From Nesterenkonia halotolerans (GTDB lineage Bacteria > Actinomycetota > Actinomycetes > Actinomycetales > Micrococcaceae): a stretch of DNA of 64,000 nt. The notes under the pieces are model-generated. The model was not told where the DNA came from. It saw nothing but the letters and a program-made list of their open reading frames with translations, and searched no databases. Both the position numbers and the translations under genes were made by a program. The number at the start of each line of letters is the position of its first letter. Position 1 is the first letter of the stretch. This document shows, in pieces, positions 25,343-33,892 of the stretch. The DNA is taken from the NCBI RefSeq assembly GCF_014874065.1, contig NZ_JADBEE010000001.1, positions 2,108,001-2,172,000 on the forward strand. Reading direction: 5' to 3'.

Positions 25343-26050
25343 CTAGCGAAGATCAAACTCCCACTCGAGGTATGTGTCTGAAAGTACCTCGTGGAAGACC
25401 ACGTACCCGGATTCAACGCTAGGCTCAAAAACGAACGAACCCGACCCCGAAGTACCGGGGCGGATACTCCCGAACGGGAACACTTCTTCCTCCGGGAGGC
25501 AGGAATACGACGCTTCGCCGGACCCCGGATCGGTATCCACTATCGAACCGTCACTGTCGAGCACCTGGAACAAGTTTGTGGTGAGGATGGCCCCATCGGG
25601 GATGAAATTGCGTGCGTCGTTCTCTACGGAAACGTCAAGATCAATCTGTAAGAAAGACTCGGTCGACTCAGGCGCGATCGAAGACGTGCACACCACGTCA
25701 GTCTGTAGATCAGAGATATCAAACTCTGCTATCGCTGAGTCATCTTCCGGTGAGAGCAGGTAATAGGGGTTGTGCTCCGGCATGGGCAGGTTTCCGCGCT
25801 CATTGAGTCGTTCGGCTACCGGCTCGCGCTCCTCGATCTCACCTGGATCGCCAGATTCTCCACCGCCCTCTCCCTCGGTAACGGTATCGGGTTCTGGAGA
25901 ATCGGTTTCCGGCGAAGAAGAATCGGACTCCTGATCGACAGGCGACTCTTGGCCGACGTCTTCTTCCCCGGTCGTTTCACTGCATCCCACGATCAGCGTT
26001 CCAGTGCAGATCAGTAAGCCTAGGGAAATACTGATGCGTGCGTGGCTCAT
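25343..26050 (-). CDS. hypothetical lipoprotein
   Basis: 235 residues. The N-terminus MSHARISISLGLLICTGTL ends in a lipobox LIVGC, so it should be a membrane-anchored lipoprotein. Residues 25-75 are an acidic Ser/Glu/Pro linker. The C-terminal 130 residues form a beta-rich domain (LQIDLDVSVENDARNFIPDG, VLDSDGSIVDTDPGSGEA, SYVVF-like end) resembling DUF4352/immunoglobulin-like domains of Gram-positive lipoproteins. Function unknown. ATG at 26050. Confidence 0.75.
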   Translation of the reverse strand: MSHARISISLGLLICTGTLIVGCSETTGEEDVGQESPVDQESDSSSPETDSPEPDTVTEGEGGGESGDPGEIEEREPVAERLNERGNLPMPEHNPYYLLSPEDDSAIAEFDISDLQTDVVCTSSIAPESTESFLQIDLDVSVENDARNFIPDGAILTTNLFQVLDSDGSIVDTDPGSGEASYSCLPEEEVFPFGSIRPGTSGSGSFVFEPSVESGYVVFHEVLSDTYLEWEFDLR

Positions 26051-26147
26051 GGCCCAAAAGTGTACCTAGGCGACACCCCACGGCCCGCACGTGGATTGGC
26101 CTGCAAACACTTCGAATTCAGGCAAGCGGAATCAGTACACTCCCGTC

Positions 26148-26240
26148 ATGAGCCTCGTTCTTGTCACCGGCGCAGCGCGCTTGAACAGTATCGCTGCCGG
26201 GCTCGTGCCATGGTCTGCTGTGCTAATGGGTGACATCTGA
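26148..26240 (+). pseudogene. possible N-terminal SDR stub
   Basis: A 30-codon frame starts MSLVLVTGAARLNSIAAGL, which looks like the first strand and dinucleotide loop of an SDR (V-T-G-A-A-R-x-x-S-I-A-A-G), and then stops at TGA. It could be the beginning of a deleted dehydrogenase. It is very short, so confidence is low. Confidence 0.28.
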
Positions 26241-26270
26241 TCTGGAACGATGAGATGAGGCGCGCGCAGG

Positions 26271-26480
26271 CTACGAGCGGGAAGGAGGTTTGGCTGCCCG
26301 CTTGATCTCCTCCAGCTGTTCGGCGTTGGCGGCCGCGATCAAGAGTTTTCGCATCTCGGTGCGACTAACCTCGGTCGGGCTCATGATGGTGGCGTCTTTC
26401 CGGATTGCCCTTTCGTCCGAGGCGGCCCACTGCTCGAGAGCTTCTTCGTCAGGTGTATTCGTGGTTTGCCTGCGGATCAT
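26271..26480 (-). CDS. small hypothetical protein
   Basis: 69 residues from ATG at 26480, which has GGAG six bases upstream; an earlier in-frame ATG at 26492 has none. The protein is charged and helical (TPDEEALEQWAASDERAIRK, then SRTEMRKLLIAAANAEQL). Size and charge suggest an antitoxin or a small DNA-binding regulator, but no partner toxin gene is evident beside it. Function unknown. Confidence 0.55.
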   Translation of the reverse strand: MIRRQTTNTPDEEALEQWAASDERAIRKDATIMSPTEVSRTEMRKLLIAAANAEQLEEIKRAAKPPSRS

Positions 26481-26601
26481 TAGTGGCTCCATGTCGTGGG
26501 GAAGAGCCCTATATTGAGATCTTCCGGTTGTCGGTCAGTCACCGTGGGAATCGAGCGAAGCGATACATGAGACTCGCTCCTTAAGAACTTCACCACTGCC
26601 G

Positions 26602-27297
26602 TCACGCGACCGACGCCTCGAGCCGGATGAGATGGACGCTCCGCTTATTGAACTTCCGGATCGGGGAGAACCAGCCGTCGATGTTCTTTGGCTCCGCGTT
26701 CTCATCGCACGGTTTGCCAGGACTCACCTGGCACGCTTCACAGGGGCCTTTCTCAACGGCGAGGTCGTAGATCTTTGTCAGTTCTTCGCGTTCCTCTGGG
26801 GTGAGGTGTCGCCAGCATCCTGGGCCACGTGTCCGGCCGGGCCATGTGACGGTGCGGGTCTGACAATTATTGCCACGACCGCACGTGGATGATGCGGCGG
26901 CATGTTGTCGGTACACCCTGGCGATGTGCTTGGCGTAGTTGCTGTCGGCTTGGATGCGGAAACCTAGGCTGTCTGGGCTCGCCTGCTCCATGAGTCTGAA
27001 GGCTTGATTGATAGTGAGCGGGGTCGTCCAAAAATTACCGCGCTGCGTCGTCGCCGCCACGGAGACACCGGAGTCGATGAGACGCATGACCTCGAGAGCG
27101 CTAGCGAGCTCTGCGCGAAGCGATTCCCGCGCCTCGGTCATAGCCTCGGTGGTGGGTAGTTCAAGATCTGGCTGAGCGTTTTGATAGTCCTCAAACGCGC
27201 TGCCGAACCGCAGAAGCTGTCTATCCAGTTCCTCACCGACTTTGGCAAGTTTCAGAAGTTCTTTGGAACCACCAGAAGGTGCTGAAGTCATTTTCAT
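26602..27297 (-). CDS. Cys-rich protein with zinc-ribbon-like C-terminus
   Basis: About 231 residues from ATG at 27297, which has GGAG five bases upstream; the frame extends to 27567 without a better start. The first half is helical (SKELLKLAKVGEELDRQLL, EARESLRAELASALEVM). The second half has STCGRGNNC and then CEACQVSPGKPCDENAEP, a Cys-x2-Cys-x5-Pro-Cys arrangement like the small zinc-ribbons of actinophage and mobile-element proteins (C-x-x-C-x-x-x-P-G-x-P-C). It is probably a zinc-binding nucleic-acid protein. Role unknown. Confidence 0.62.
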   Translation of the reverse strand: MKMTSAPSGGSKELLKLAKVGEELDRQLLRFGSAFEDYQNAQPDLELPTTEAMTEARESLRAELASALEVMRLIDSGVSVAATTQRGNFWTTPLTINQAFRLMEQASPDSLGFRIQADSNYAKHIARVYRQHAAASSTCGRGNNCQTRTVTWPGRTRGPGCWRHLTPEEREELTKIYDLAVEKGPCEACQVSPGKPCDENAEPKNIDGWFSPIRKFNKRSVHLIRLEASVA

Positions 27298-27623
27298 GGT
27301 TTCTCCGTCTGGGCCACAGGAGTTCAGAAAGTACCCCGCTCGCACATTCGTCTCGATCTGTCTCGAGCCTATTCCGGGTATACGTGGAGCGCCAGGGGAT
27401 TTGACGCATATTCCTTGGCCCACGAGGGAATGCGTGGCCTGACCCCACGACGTACCTGGCTCAGTTGAGACACTTGTGGTCACCGTGGGGGAAGCGAACC
27501 GCCCTGGCTTTCCTGGAGGCTCTGGTCCCGGGTTCCGAGGGTTTTTGCTCGGGGACAGGTGCCACATCCACCATCACATAGCTCAAGGGCCGCAACTCTC
27601 TGTGTCCGCGGTAGTTCGTTGGG
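27298..27623. other. intergenic
   Basis: About 326 bp between the Cys-rich gene and the MFS terminator. No convincing gene; the minus-strand frame that extends the Cys-rich ORF to 27567 is Gly/Pro-rich and unlike protein. The promoter of the Cys-rich gene should lie here. Confidence 0.35.
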
Positions 27624-27659
27624 AGGTGGGTCCGACGTTAGAACTGGTCGGACCCACCT
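27624..27659 (-). terminator. hairpin terminator after the MFS gene
   Basis: A perfect 13-bp stem (27624-27636 with 27647-27659, AGGTGGGTCCGAC) and 10-nt loop lies four bases past the MFS stop codon at 27664-27666. No U-tract follows, but position and strength mark it as the operon terminator. Confidence 0.8.
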
Positions 27660-27663
27660 TGAA

Positions 27664-28926
27664 CTACGTATCCAGTGGGCGATCCAGCTCGGTAGACCGC
27701 ATCTGACCGGCGAACAGAGCGACGACTGCAAGAACTGTCGGCGCGATCCCGGCGACGATGAAGATCGTTTCGATCGGAACTACCAAGGACAGCGGTCCTG
27801 TGATAGCAATCGACACGGGCATGAACGCGATCGATACAAAGAAGTCGAGACTTGCGACTCGACCGATCATCTCCTGCGGAACGAGACGTTGCAGCAGGGT
27901 TCCCCAGATCACGACACCCGCGCCGGTTGCTGCGCCGACGACGAAGAGTGCGGCGAGCATCAGGGCCAGCTGGTCTGCGAAACCAATCACGATGAGGGGC
28001 AACGTGCCGGCGCCCCAGCACAGGATCATGAAGGTGAGATACCGCCGGGGAAGTCGGATCGATGACACCACCAGGGAGCCGACCGCACCTCCCACTCCGT
28101 ACGCGGCCAACAGGATCCCGAACGTGGCTTCAGCATCCTCGAAACGCCCGCGCGTCAGGAACGGAAGAAGTACCTCGATTGGGCCCTGGATGATCAGGGC
28201 CAGAGACGACCCGAATATCAGGGTCCACAGTAGCCAGCGGGTTCGCGCTGCAAACCTCACTCCCGTCTTGAGGTCACCCCACACGCTGGCGCGCTCTGAG
28301 GTCTCTGAACCTGTTTTCTCGTCGCGGTGGCTGAGGAACAGGGTCATGACGAACGCCACGACGTAGGAGGCAGCAACGATGGCGGCACCAATCGCGGGGA
28401 AGAATGCCCCGACGATCACCCCGCCCAGTGCAGGACCTAAGCCTTGGGCCATGGAGGGCCGCAGTGCCCCTTCAAGGCCGTTTGCTGCCAAGAGTTGTTC
28501 CGGAGGCAGGACCTGGGGCAGGTACGCGCTGTAGGCAGGGTAGAAGAACGCACTGCCGGCGCCCATCGCGAACGAGGCCACCCCGACGTGCCACAACTCA
28601 ATAGAGCCAGACAGAGATAATACGGCGACCGTCGTCATCACCGCGGCAGTGCATCCATGCACCGTGATCATGACGCGGCGTTTCGAAAACCGATCGGCGA
28701 CGACCCCGCCAATGACGGAGAAGGCGAACAGTCCAAGGCTCATGCCCGTGGCCACGGCCGAGAGCGCCAGAGGGCTGTCGTTGAGGGCGAGTACTTGGAA
28801 GACCATCACGATGGTCCACATGCCAGTGCCGAACATCTCGATCCCCACCGCGGCGAAGAGCAGTCGGTAATCTTTCGAGTTCAGCGGCTTCAGGGCCCGC
28901 AGTTTCGGCTGCTTCTTGGGGTTCAT
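27664..28926 (-). CDS. MFS efflux transporter (Mef-like)
   Basis: 420 residues with 12 predicted helices. Signature pieces are the loop 2-3 motif GGVVADRFSKRRVMI (G-x-x-x-D-R-x-x-x-R), YLPQVLPPEQLLAANGL and the C-terminal VPQEMIGRVASLDFF, all typical of the MFS_3/EntS-like H+ antiporters that include macrolide efflux proteins. Its start overlaps the stop of the ABC-F gene by four bases. An ABC-F ribosome-protection protein coupled to such a pump mirrors the mef-msr arrangement. Drug specificity is not predictable from sequence. Confidence 0.87.
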   Translation of the reverse strand: MNPKKQPKLRALKPLNSKDYRLLFAAVGIEMFGTGMWTIVMVFQVLALNDSPLALSAVATGMSLGLFAFSVIGGVVADRFSKRRVMITVHGCTAAVMTTVAVLSLSGSIELWHVGVASFAMGAGSAFFYPAYSAYLPQVLPPEQLLAANGLEGALRPSMAQGLGPALGGVIVGAFFPAIGAAIVAASYVVAFVMTLFLSHRDEKTGSETSERASVWGDLKTGVRFAARTRWLLWTLIFGSSLALIIQGPIEVLLPFLTRGRFEDAEATFGILLAAYGVGGAVGSLVVSSIRLPRRYLTFMILCWGAGTLPLIVIGFADQLALMLAALFVVGAATGAGVVIWGTLLQRLVPQEMIGRVASLDFFVSIAFMPVSIAITGPLSLVVPIETIFIVAGIAPTVLAVVALFAGQMRSTELDRPLDT

Positions 28927-30578
28927 GATCTAACCTCAGCTTCCGCGGTCTCGCTCAGGTCCAGCGCAGGCCAGTCGCTCACGTCGCGCAGGAGCTGCCG
29001 ATCATGGGTGGAGACGATGACAGCTGCTGCAGTGGCGTGGAGTGCTTCGGTGAGTTCATCCACCAGTGCGATGGAGAGGTGGTTGGTGGGTTCATCCAAG
29101 AGCAGGACGTGGGGTTTGCCTGCCAGGACGAGTGCGAGATCAAGTCGTCGCTGCTGTCCCATCGAGAGCTCCCCGATCCGTTTCCCTGACTCCCTGGGAC
29201 GCAACAGTCCCAGCTGTGAGAGCCCGATGGCTTCTGAGGGGGTCAACGAGCCACTTGAGATGAGCTCGCTGACGTGGGACGCGAAGTGTTCGCTCGCGCG
29301 CTGATCCGGAGGCAGCGTGGACTCCTGGTGCAAGAAGCCCAGACGGGTATTTCCGGACAGCCTCACGGCCCCTGTATCGGGGGCCAGCTCACCGCCGAGG
29401 ACCCCAAGGAGCGTGGACTTTCCTGCTCCATTGCGACCGGTCACGACGAGACGCCCACGATGGGAAAGCTCAAAACTGACAGGTCCGCTGAGCCTTCCCG
29501 GCACGCTGACCTCATCCACGGTGAGCAGCGTTGCCCCAGTGCGGGTCGGGAGATCGGGGAATCGAAAGTACTGGGGTGGTTCTGGCACGGTCACCGCGTT
29601 GGCGTCCAGGGCTTCCTGTCGCCGATGAACGTTTTTCACGAGCCCTCCTGCACGTGTAGCCCGTCCGTGCTTATTGGTGCCTTTATCCGGGCGCCACCCC
29701 GAAACGAGCCGGTTCTGCGCGGCGCTGAGACTGACTTGGAGACGCGCCTGCTCCGCCTGCTGACGCTGATACTCCTGTTCCCACCGCTGACGTTCCGCGA
29801 GTCGTCCTTGGCGATATCCCGCGTAGCCGTCGCCATAGACGCGGTGGCGCTGATCCATGGTGGGGTCTAGGTCGATGATGGTCTCTGCCACGTCGGAGAG
29901 CAGCGCACGGTCGTGGCTAACGACGACGACGCCACCCTTGCGCGCACGCAGCTGCGCGCTGAGGTAGTCGAGGCCACTGCGGTCGAGGTGATTCGTGGGC
30001 TCATCGAGCAACAGAAAGTCGTCGTCAGCGCCCAGCAGGCACGCCAATCGGACACGGTACCGTTGTCCCACCGAGAGGTCGGCGAGCAACCGGGAGGTGT
30101 CTGTCTCGGCGTCGAGCGCTTCAAGCGCGACTTCTACTCGCCGCTCGGCTTCCCACGCGTTGAGTGCTTCGGTCCTCTCCAGCGCTGCCGCGTAGGCCTC
30201 AGTCGCTCCTGCTTCACCTTCAGCCAGTGCACGTGCGGCGCAGTCGAGGGCTTTGAGGGCGTCCAGAGATTCACTGATCGCTTCAGCGACCGCTTGGCCG
30301 ACGGTGCGGTCCTCTGTGGCAGACATTTCTTGGTCTGCCACCCCGATCGTGCCTGACCGTTGAACGGTGCCGGTCTGAGGAGAGAGGTTGCCGGCGAGGA
30401 CGTGGAGCAGGGTGGATTTGCCGCGACCGTTCTCGCCGACGATAGCGATACGAGACTCTGCTGTAACGGTGAGGTTGATGTGGTTCAGGACTGGAGTCGC
30501 GCCGCGAATGACCGAGACGCCGGTGGCGGTGAGCTGCGCGTTATGGCGCGCAGGATGAGGGTGGGTGGGGGTAAGCAT
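28923..30578 (-). CDS. ABC-F ATPase, probable antibiotic-resistance type
   Basis: 551 residues, two ABC domains and no membrane part. Domain 1 has Walker A GENGRGKST (residues 48-56), signature LSVGQRYRVRLA and LLLDEPTNHLD; domain 2 has GRNGAGKST, LSMGQQRRLDLAL and LLLDEPTNHLS. The linker between them (about residues 265-330) is charged and Arg/Gln-rich, as in resistance ABC-F proteins that enter the ribosomal E site and displace macrolides, lincosamides or related drugs. A good ribosome site AGAGGAA precedes the ATG. Pairing with an MFS pump and a possible upstream leader peptide support a resistance role. Confidence 0.88.
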   Translation of the reverse strand: MLTPTHPHPARHNAQLTATGVSVIRGATPVLNHINLTVTAESRIAIVGENGRGKSTLLHVLAGNLSPQTGTVQRSGTIGVADQEMSATEDRTVGQAVAEAISESLDALKALDCAARALAEGEAGATEAYAAALERTEALNAWEAERRVEVALEALDAETDTSRLLADLSVGQRYRVRLACLLGADDDFLLLDEPTNHLDRSGLDYLSAQLRARKGGVVVVSHDRALLSDVAETIIDLDPTMDQRHRVYGDGYAGYRQGRLAERQRWEQEYQRQQAEQARLQVSLSAAQNRLVSGWRPDKGTNKHGRATRAGGLVKNVHRRQEALDANAVTVPEPPQYFRFPDLPTRTGATLLTVDEVSVPGRLSGPVSFELSHRGRLVVTGRNGAGKSTLLGVLGGELAPDTGAVRLSGNTRLGFLHQESTLPPDQRASEHFASHVSELISSGSLTPSEAIGLSQLGLLRPRESGKRIGELSMGQQRRLDLALVLAGKPHVLLLDEPTNHLSIALVDELTEALHATAAAVIVSTHDRQLLRDVSDWPALDLSETAEAEVRS

Positions 30579-30649
30579 GTGATTCCTCTAAGAATGGGCG
30601 CGCCGAACCTAGGAAGAAGGCTGGAAGGCACGCTGATGACGGTGACCGA

Positions 30650-30715
30650 CTAAGGGTCAGAACACGCGACCGCTAGGGGCCCGGAGTAACTCAACGGGCG
30701 CAACGGACCGGTCAT
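30650..30715 (-). CDS. putative 21-residue leader peptide
   Basis: A short minus-strand frame between promoter and ABC-F gene reads MTGPLRPLSYSGPLAVACSD plus a final Pro, then TAG. It starts 137 bases upstream of the ABC-F ATG. It has no clear ribosome site but the predicted transcript start is only a few bases before it, so it could be read as a near-leaderless ORF. Antibiotic-resistance ABC-F genes are often controlled by ribosome stalling in such upstream ORFs. This assignment is inference. Confidence 0.42.
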   Translation of the reverse strand: MTGPLRPLSYSGPLAVACSDP

Positions 30716-30729
30716 ACCGTCAGAGGAAG

Positions 30730-30758
30730 TACAAATGCATGACTACAGAGTAAAGCAA
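30730..30758 (-). promoter_or_regulatory. candidate promoter of the ABC-F/MFS operon
   Basis: On the minus strand TTGCTT (plus 30753-30758) and TTTGTA (30730-30735) are 17 bp apart. Transcription would start near 30722-30724, just before the putative leader ORF and including the TTCCTCT that is complementary to the ABC-F ribosome site. Confidence 0.4.
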
Positions 30759-30897
30759 TTGGGTGTTGTACGAAACTGCGCGGTCTGGAGCCAACTGGGA
30801 ATGATCATCTGCGGACGGCGCGATCAGAGGGCCGCAGCTAAGGTGGCTGGACCGGGAGGGGTCTTTGCTTACAGGCACTCAAAGGTCGGTATTCTGC

Positions 30898-31140
30898 TTA
30901 GTCGGTCAAGCGCCCGGTCCGAGGCGGCAGGGACCCAAGAACTCTTCTATCCGCAGCCTCGCCGACGAGGCGATTTCTATTGACGGTTTGGTACGTGAGT
31001 TTTCTCCACATGGGGCGCTCACGAGCTCCTGGGGCTAGGGAGATGCTGGATGCTCGTTCCTCTGCACGTTCCAATTCAGGCGATTCTAATACTTCTGAAG
31101 AGGGCAGATTCAGATAGTCCCGGAGTGGCTGACTGACCAT
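30898..31140 (-). CDS. small ORF directly behind tniQ
   Basis: 80 residues. Its ATG (31138-31140) follows the TGA of tniQ with no gap, so re-initiation after tniQ is possible. The translation begins MVSQPLRDYLNLPSSEVLES and is charged (ELERAEERASSISLAPGARE), but the second half is Arg/Gly-rich and less protein-like. No family recognised. It may be a fifth gene of the transposition operon or a chance frame. Confidence 0.35.
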   Translation of the reverse strand: MVSQPLRDYLNLPSSEVLESPELERAEERASSISLAPGARERPMWRKLTYQTVNRNRLVGEAADRRVLGSLPPRTGRLTD

Positions 31141-32862
31141 TCATGGTGGCGCCCAGCTCTCTGGTTGGGCTGAGTGCTCGCAGACGGTTGTGTGCGCTAG
31201 TTTGATCTTCCACTCGGCTGGCGCTTCTGGGAAAGTCTGCGGAACACGTAGCTCTTTCCAGCGTTCAGGGGTGAGCCGTGGACTGCTTCTCGTAACGTGA
31301 CTCCAGATCCAGAGTTTTTCGGCGTCGCTAAAGGAAATTCCACGATCGGGTTCTCCTCCAAGGAGATCCAACTGTTCTGGCGAGGCAAGGGCTTCGCGTC
31401 GCGCCGCGTAGTCGATGGGTGGCGGGTCGACAACGAGTTGGTCAGCGGCGGTGAGGAGAGCACGTCGCAGGTTAGGCCAGCTAGATTGCTGGGCGATGCG
31501 ACGCCATGTGCTTATTATTCGGGCTGACGCCAGCTTGGGTGCGCCGAGTCGTTCCGCCGCCGAGGCGACGGTGATACTGCGACCTATGCACGTGACAGCA
31601 ATGCTGATGGCGAACTGAGCTTGTTCGTCTCCGGTGAGGTCGAAACCGGGTAATCCCGTGGGCCACCAGAGTTGCGGAATCGCCGACATGGGGGGAGGCG
31701 GAATCTCCCACGAGGGTTCATGTTCGGGTTTGAATGTCGCAGTATGGCGCAATTGGTGCGGAACGCGGGGCCAGCTTGAACCGATGCGGAAGGCCAGTTG
31801 GCTCGATGGAGGAAGTCTGTCGTGGAGGCTTTGGAGACGAATCGCGTGGAGTAGAGGGTCCAAGGGCGCTTGTGCGAGAGCCCGGCCGGGACCGATTGGA
31901 GTGAGGCGCCCGTGCACCCGCAGCAAGTCGTACTCATCGGCCTTCTTTGCAGCTTCTCCCAACGATGGTTGGTTGAGGATTTGAAATGCTCGAAGGAGAG
32001 CGGCTGCGATGTGCTGGTCGGAAGTATGGAGTCGTTTCCCTCGGTAGTTGTGGCGGTCCTCGTTGGCAAGGAGATGCATCGACTCGGAAGCGTGCTCGTG
32101 AGTGAGCTGCTTGCCCGCACAGAATTCGATCCGATTTGGTTGACCTGGTTTTGGTCGAAGTAGCTGTAGTGCACTAATGAGGTCTTCTGGGGCTGGAGGT
32201 GCCGATAGAGTCGCCAGATCGACGGTGCAACCAGCCCTGGCATAGCCCCGACCGCGTTCTGGCTGTTTGCTGTACTCAGTGCAGGTAGAGGGTGATCGGA
32301 GCCTGCGTGCCCAGGTGAAAGTGCTGAAGGGCTGAGAGCCGCATCCTGGGCAGCTTGTCAGCAGCAAAGTCCTGTGGTGAACGCACGCAACCATCCACGG
32401 GTGTCGCCATTCTGGGCTCCATGCTTGTTGCTCGAGTAGGCACTGAGGACAGAAACGGGATCCGGTTAGGACTGGCAGGGGCCGATACGCCATGTACCTG
32501 GTGGATAGCCTTCGCTCGGAGTTGAGGATATCCGTGTGCCGTTCGAAGGCAGCGGCCCGCTGGGCGTCATCGACGCCCGTGCGTTTGGTGATGATGTCTT
32601 GCCGATCGCCGAGCCGCTCTTCTGTCATCAGTGGCGTGTAAAAATTCTTGCTCATGCCGACCTCTGCGAACAGGTGTGCCGGTGAGACTCCAAATCGGTG
32701 GGCCATTCGGGCCCACCAACTGATGAGGGTCTCATCGTGTTTCAACTCGACTCGTATTGGCCACCGATCGAGGTCGTATCCACCGGGAATTGCTCGAAGT
32801 TCGGTAGCTGGAGACTGGCCAGTACTAAGCGTTGCGGAGGCTGGTCTCAGCTGCATTGTCAC
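31141..32862 (-). CDS. tniQ: TniQ/TnsD-like target-selection protein
   Basis: 573 residues. The N-terminal TniQ domain is seen in WPIRVELKHDETLISWWARM and HLFAEVG, with zinc-ligand pairs in FCPQCLLEQ (near 137) and LTSCPGCGSQPF (near 172) and the bridging HPWMVACVHHRTLLL. The long helical C-terminal half is the size of TnsD-type proteins rather than the short TniQ of CRISPR-linked elements. TnsD/TniQ proteins bind the attachment site and recruit TnsC. Its start overlaps tnsC by 38 bases. The binding target is unknown but could be close to clpB, where the element ends. Confidence 0.85.
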   Translation of the reverse strand: MTMQLRPASATLSTGQSPATELRAIPGGYDLDRWPIRVELKHDETLISWWARMAHRFGVSPAHLFAEVGMSKNFYTPLMTEERLGDRQDIITKRTGVDDAQRAAAFERHTDILNSERRLSTRYMAYRPLPVLTGSRFCPQCLLEQQAWSPEWRHPWMVACVHHRTLLLTSCPGCGSQPFSTFTWARRLRSPSTCTEYSKQPERGRGYARAGCTVDLATLSAPPAPEDLISALQLLRPKPGQPNRIEFCAGKQLTHEHASESMHLLANEDRHNYRGKRLHTSDQHIAAALLRAFQILNQPSLGEAAKKADEYDLLRVHGRLTPIGPGRALAQAPLDPLLHAIRLQSLHDRLPPSSQLAFRIGSSWPRVPHQLRHTATFKPEHEPSWEIPPPPMSAIPQLWWPTGLPGFDLTGDEQAQFAISIAVTCIGRSITVASAAERLGAPKLASARIISTWRRIAQQSSWPNLRRALLTAADQLVVDPPPIDYAARREALASPEQLDLLGGEPDRGISFSDAEKLWIWSHVTRSSPRLTPERWKELRVPQTFPEAPAEWKIKLAHTTVCEHSAQPESWAPP

Positions 32863-33892
32863 CCGTCACGGCTGCGATAGTTGCGGCGTTGATGCTCTCT
32901 TCGCCGGAGGCGATGGCATGGAGACTTGCTCGATCCAGGATGTTCGTAAGTGACCCGATCGACCCACTCGTCTTGTCGAAGAGCTCGTTGGCGAGGTCGG
33001 TCAGCATCCGAGGCTTCTTGTGGAGCAGCATTAAGTGACGCTCGAAGGCGCCGAGTACGTCGCACCACGCACGCATCCCGGAGGTTGAGGTGCTCCGAAA
33101 CGGTGATACCGATATCCGAGTGGCTCTCCGTGAAGTTTGCGCGAAGGCAGCATCTTCACCGAGTAGACCCTCGTCAAAGAACTTCTTGGCTTTCAGGTTC
33201 ACGCCAACAAAAATGAAAGTTGCTGGCATTTCGTTGGCGAGGCCCTTGAAGTGATTACTGACTTCCTGGCCCCGCCTGTGCTTGTAATCGATGAAGTGGA
33301 CGTCATCGAACACGATGAGCTTTGTCTGGCACGACCGGACACAATCCACGGCCAACGCCGCTAGACGGGAAGTTGATGCTCGATTGGCCCCTGGGTGGCC
33401 ATAGAAGCTGAGAAGCTTCTGATTCAGCCCTTTCAGCGTGGTGCCTGCGTCTACCGGGATGAACGCTACAGGGATCCTTTGGTGTCCTTCCGGTGTCGTG
33501 ATCCCATGGCGACGTAACGAACGTTGATGGAAGGCGCGGGCGTACCGGGTTGCGATGGTGGTTTTTCCAAGCGCGGGTTTCGCATCGATGACTGCTGATC
33601 CACGGAGGCGGTCGCCGTCTCGATAGTTGGAAGCCATCACCTGGTCTAGGACGCGAAATGCGTCCTTCAATTGCGCGGTGTGTACTGCAGGTGGGTTGGC
33701 GTTCCAGACGGCACGAGCTTCGTTATAGTCCTCTAATTCGTCGTCACCCAGGGTCTGGAGATCGGCGTGGGAAAGTATCGGTAGCGGTTCACGTGGTCCG
33801 AGTTCAGCAAAGGTGTTCCACCCCTCCTTGTATGCCATGTCGAAGTCACGAACCGCGTTGTTGGCCAGCCACTGGGCGAACCTGTTGGTCAT
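32825..33892 (-). CDS. tnsC: TnsC/TniB-like AAA+ transposition ATPase
   Basis: 355 residues. Walker A is KPALGKTT (residues 105-112) and Walker B is KLIVFDDVHFID (near 192), followed by an arginine-containing sensor region (AQTSRRATRISVSPF). This is the TniB/TnsC AAA+ family that forms ATP-dependent filaments on DNA and links the target selector to the transposase. It overlaps tnsB by four bases and tniQ by 38, giving strong coupling. The G-x-x-x-x-G-K-T first glycine is replaced by Lys-Pro-Ala, a mild variant seen in TniB-like proteins. Confidence 0.85.
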   Translation of the reverse strand: MTNRFAQWLANNAVRDFDMAYKEGWNTFAELGPREPLPILSHADLQTLGDDELEDYNEARAVWNANPPAVHTAQLKDAFRVLDQVMASNYRDGDRLRGSAVIDAKPALGKTTIATRYARAFHQRSLRRHGITTPEGHQRIPVAFIPVDAGTTLKGLNQKLLSFYGHPGANRASTSRLAALAVDCVRSCQTKLIVFDDVHFIDYKHRRGQEVSNHFKGLANEMPATFIFVGVNLKAKKFFDEGLLGEDAAFAQTSRRATRISVSPFRSTSTSGMRAWCDVLGAFERHLMLLHKKPRMLTDLANELFDKTSGSIGSLTNILDRASLHAIASGEESINAATIAAVTGDNAAETSLRNA

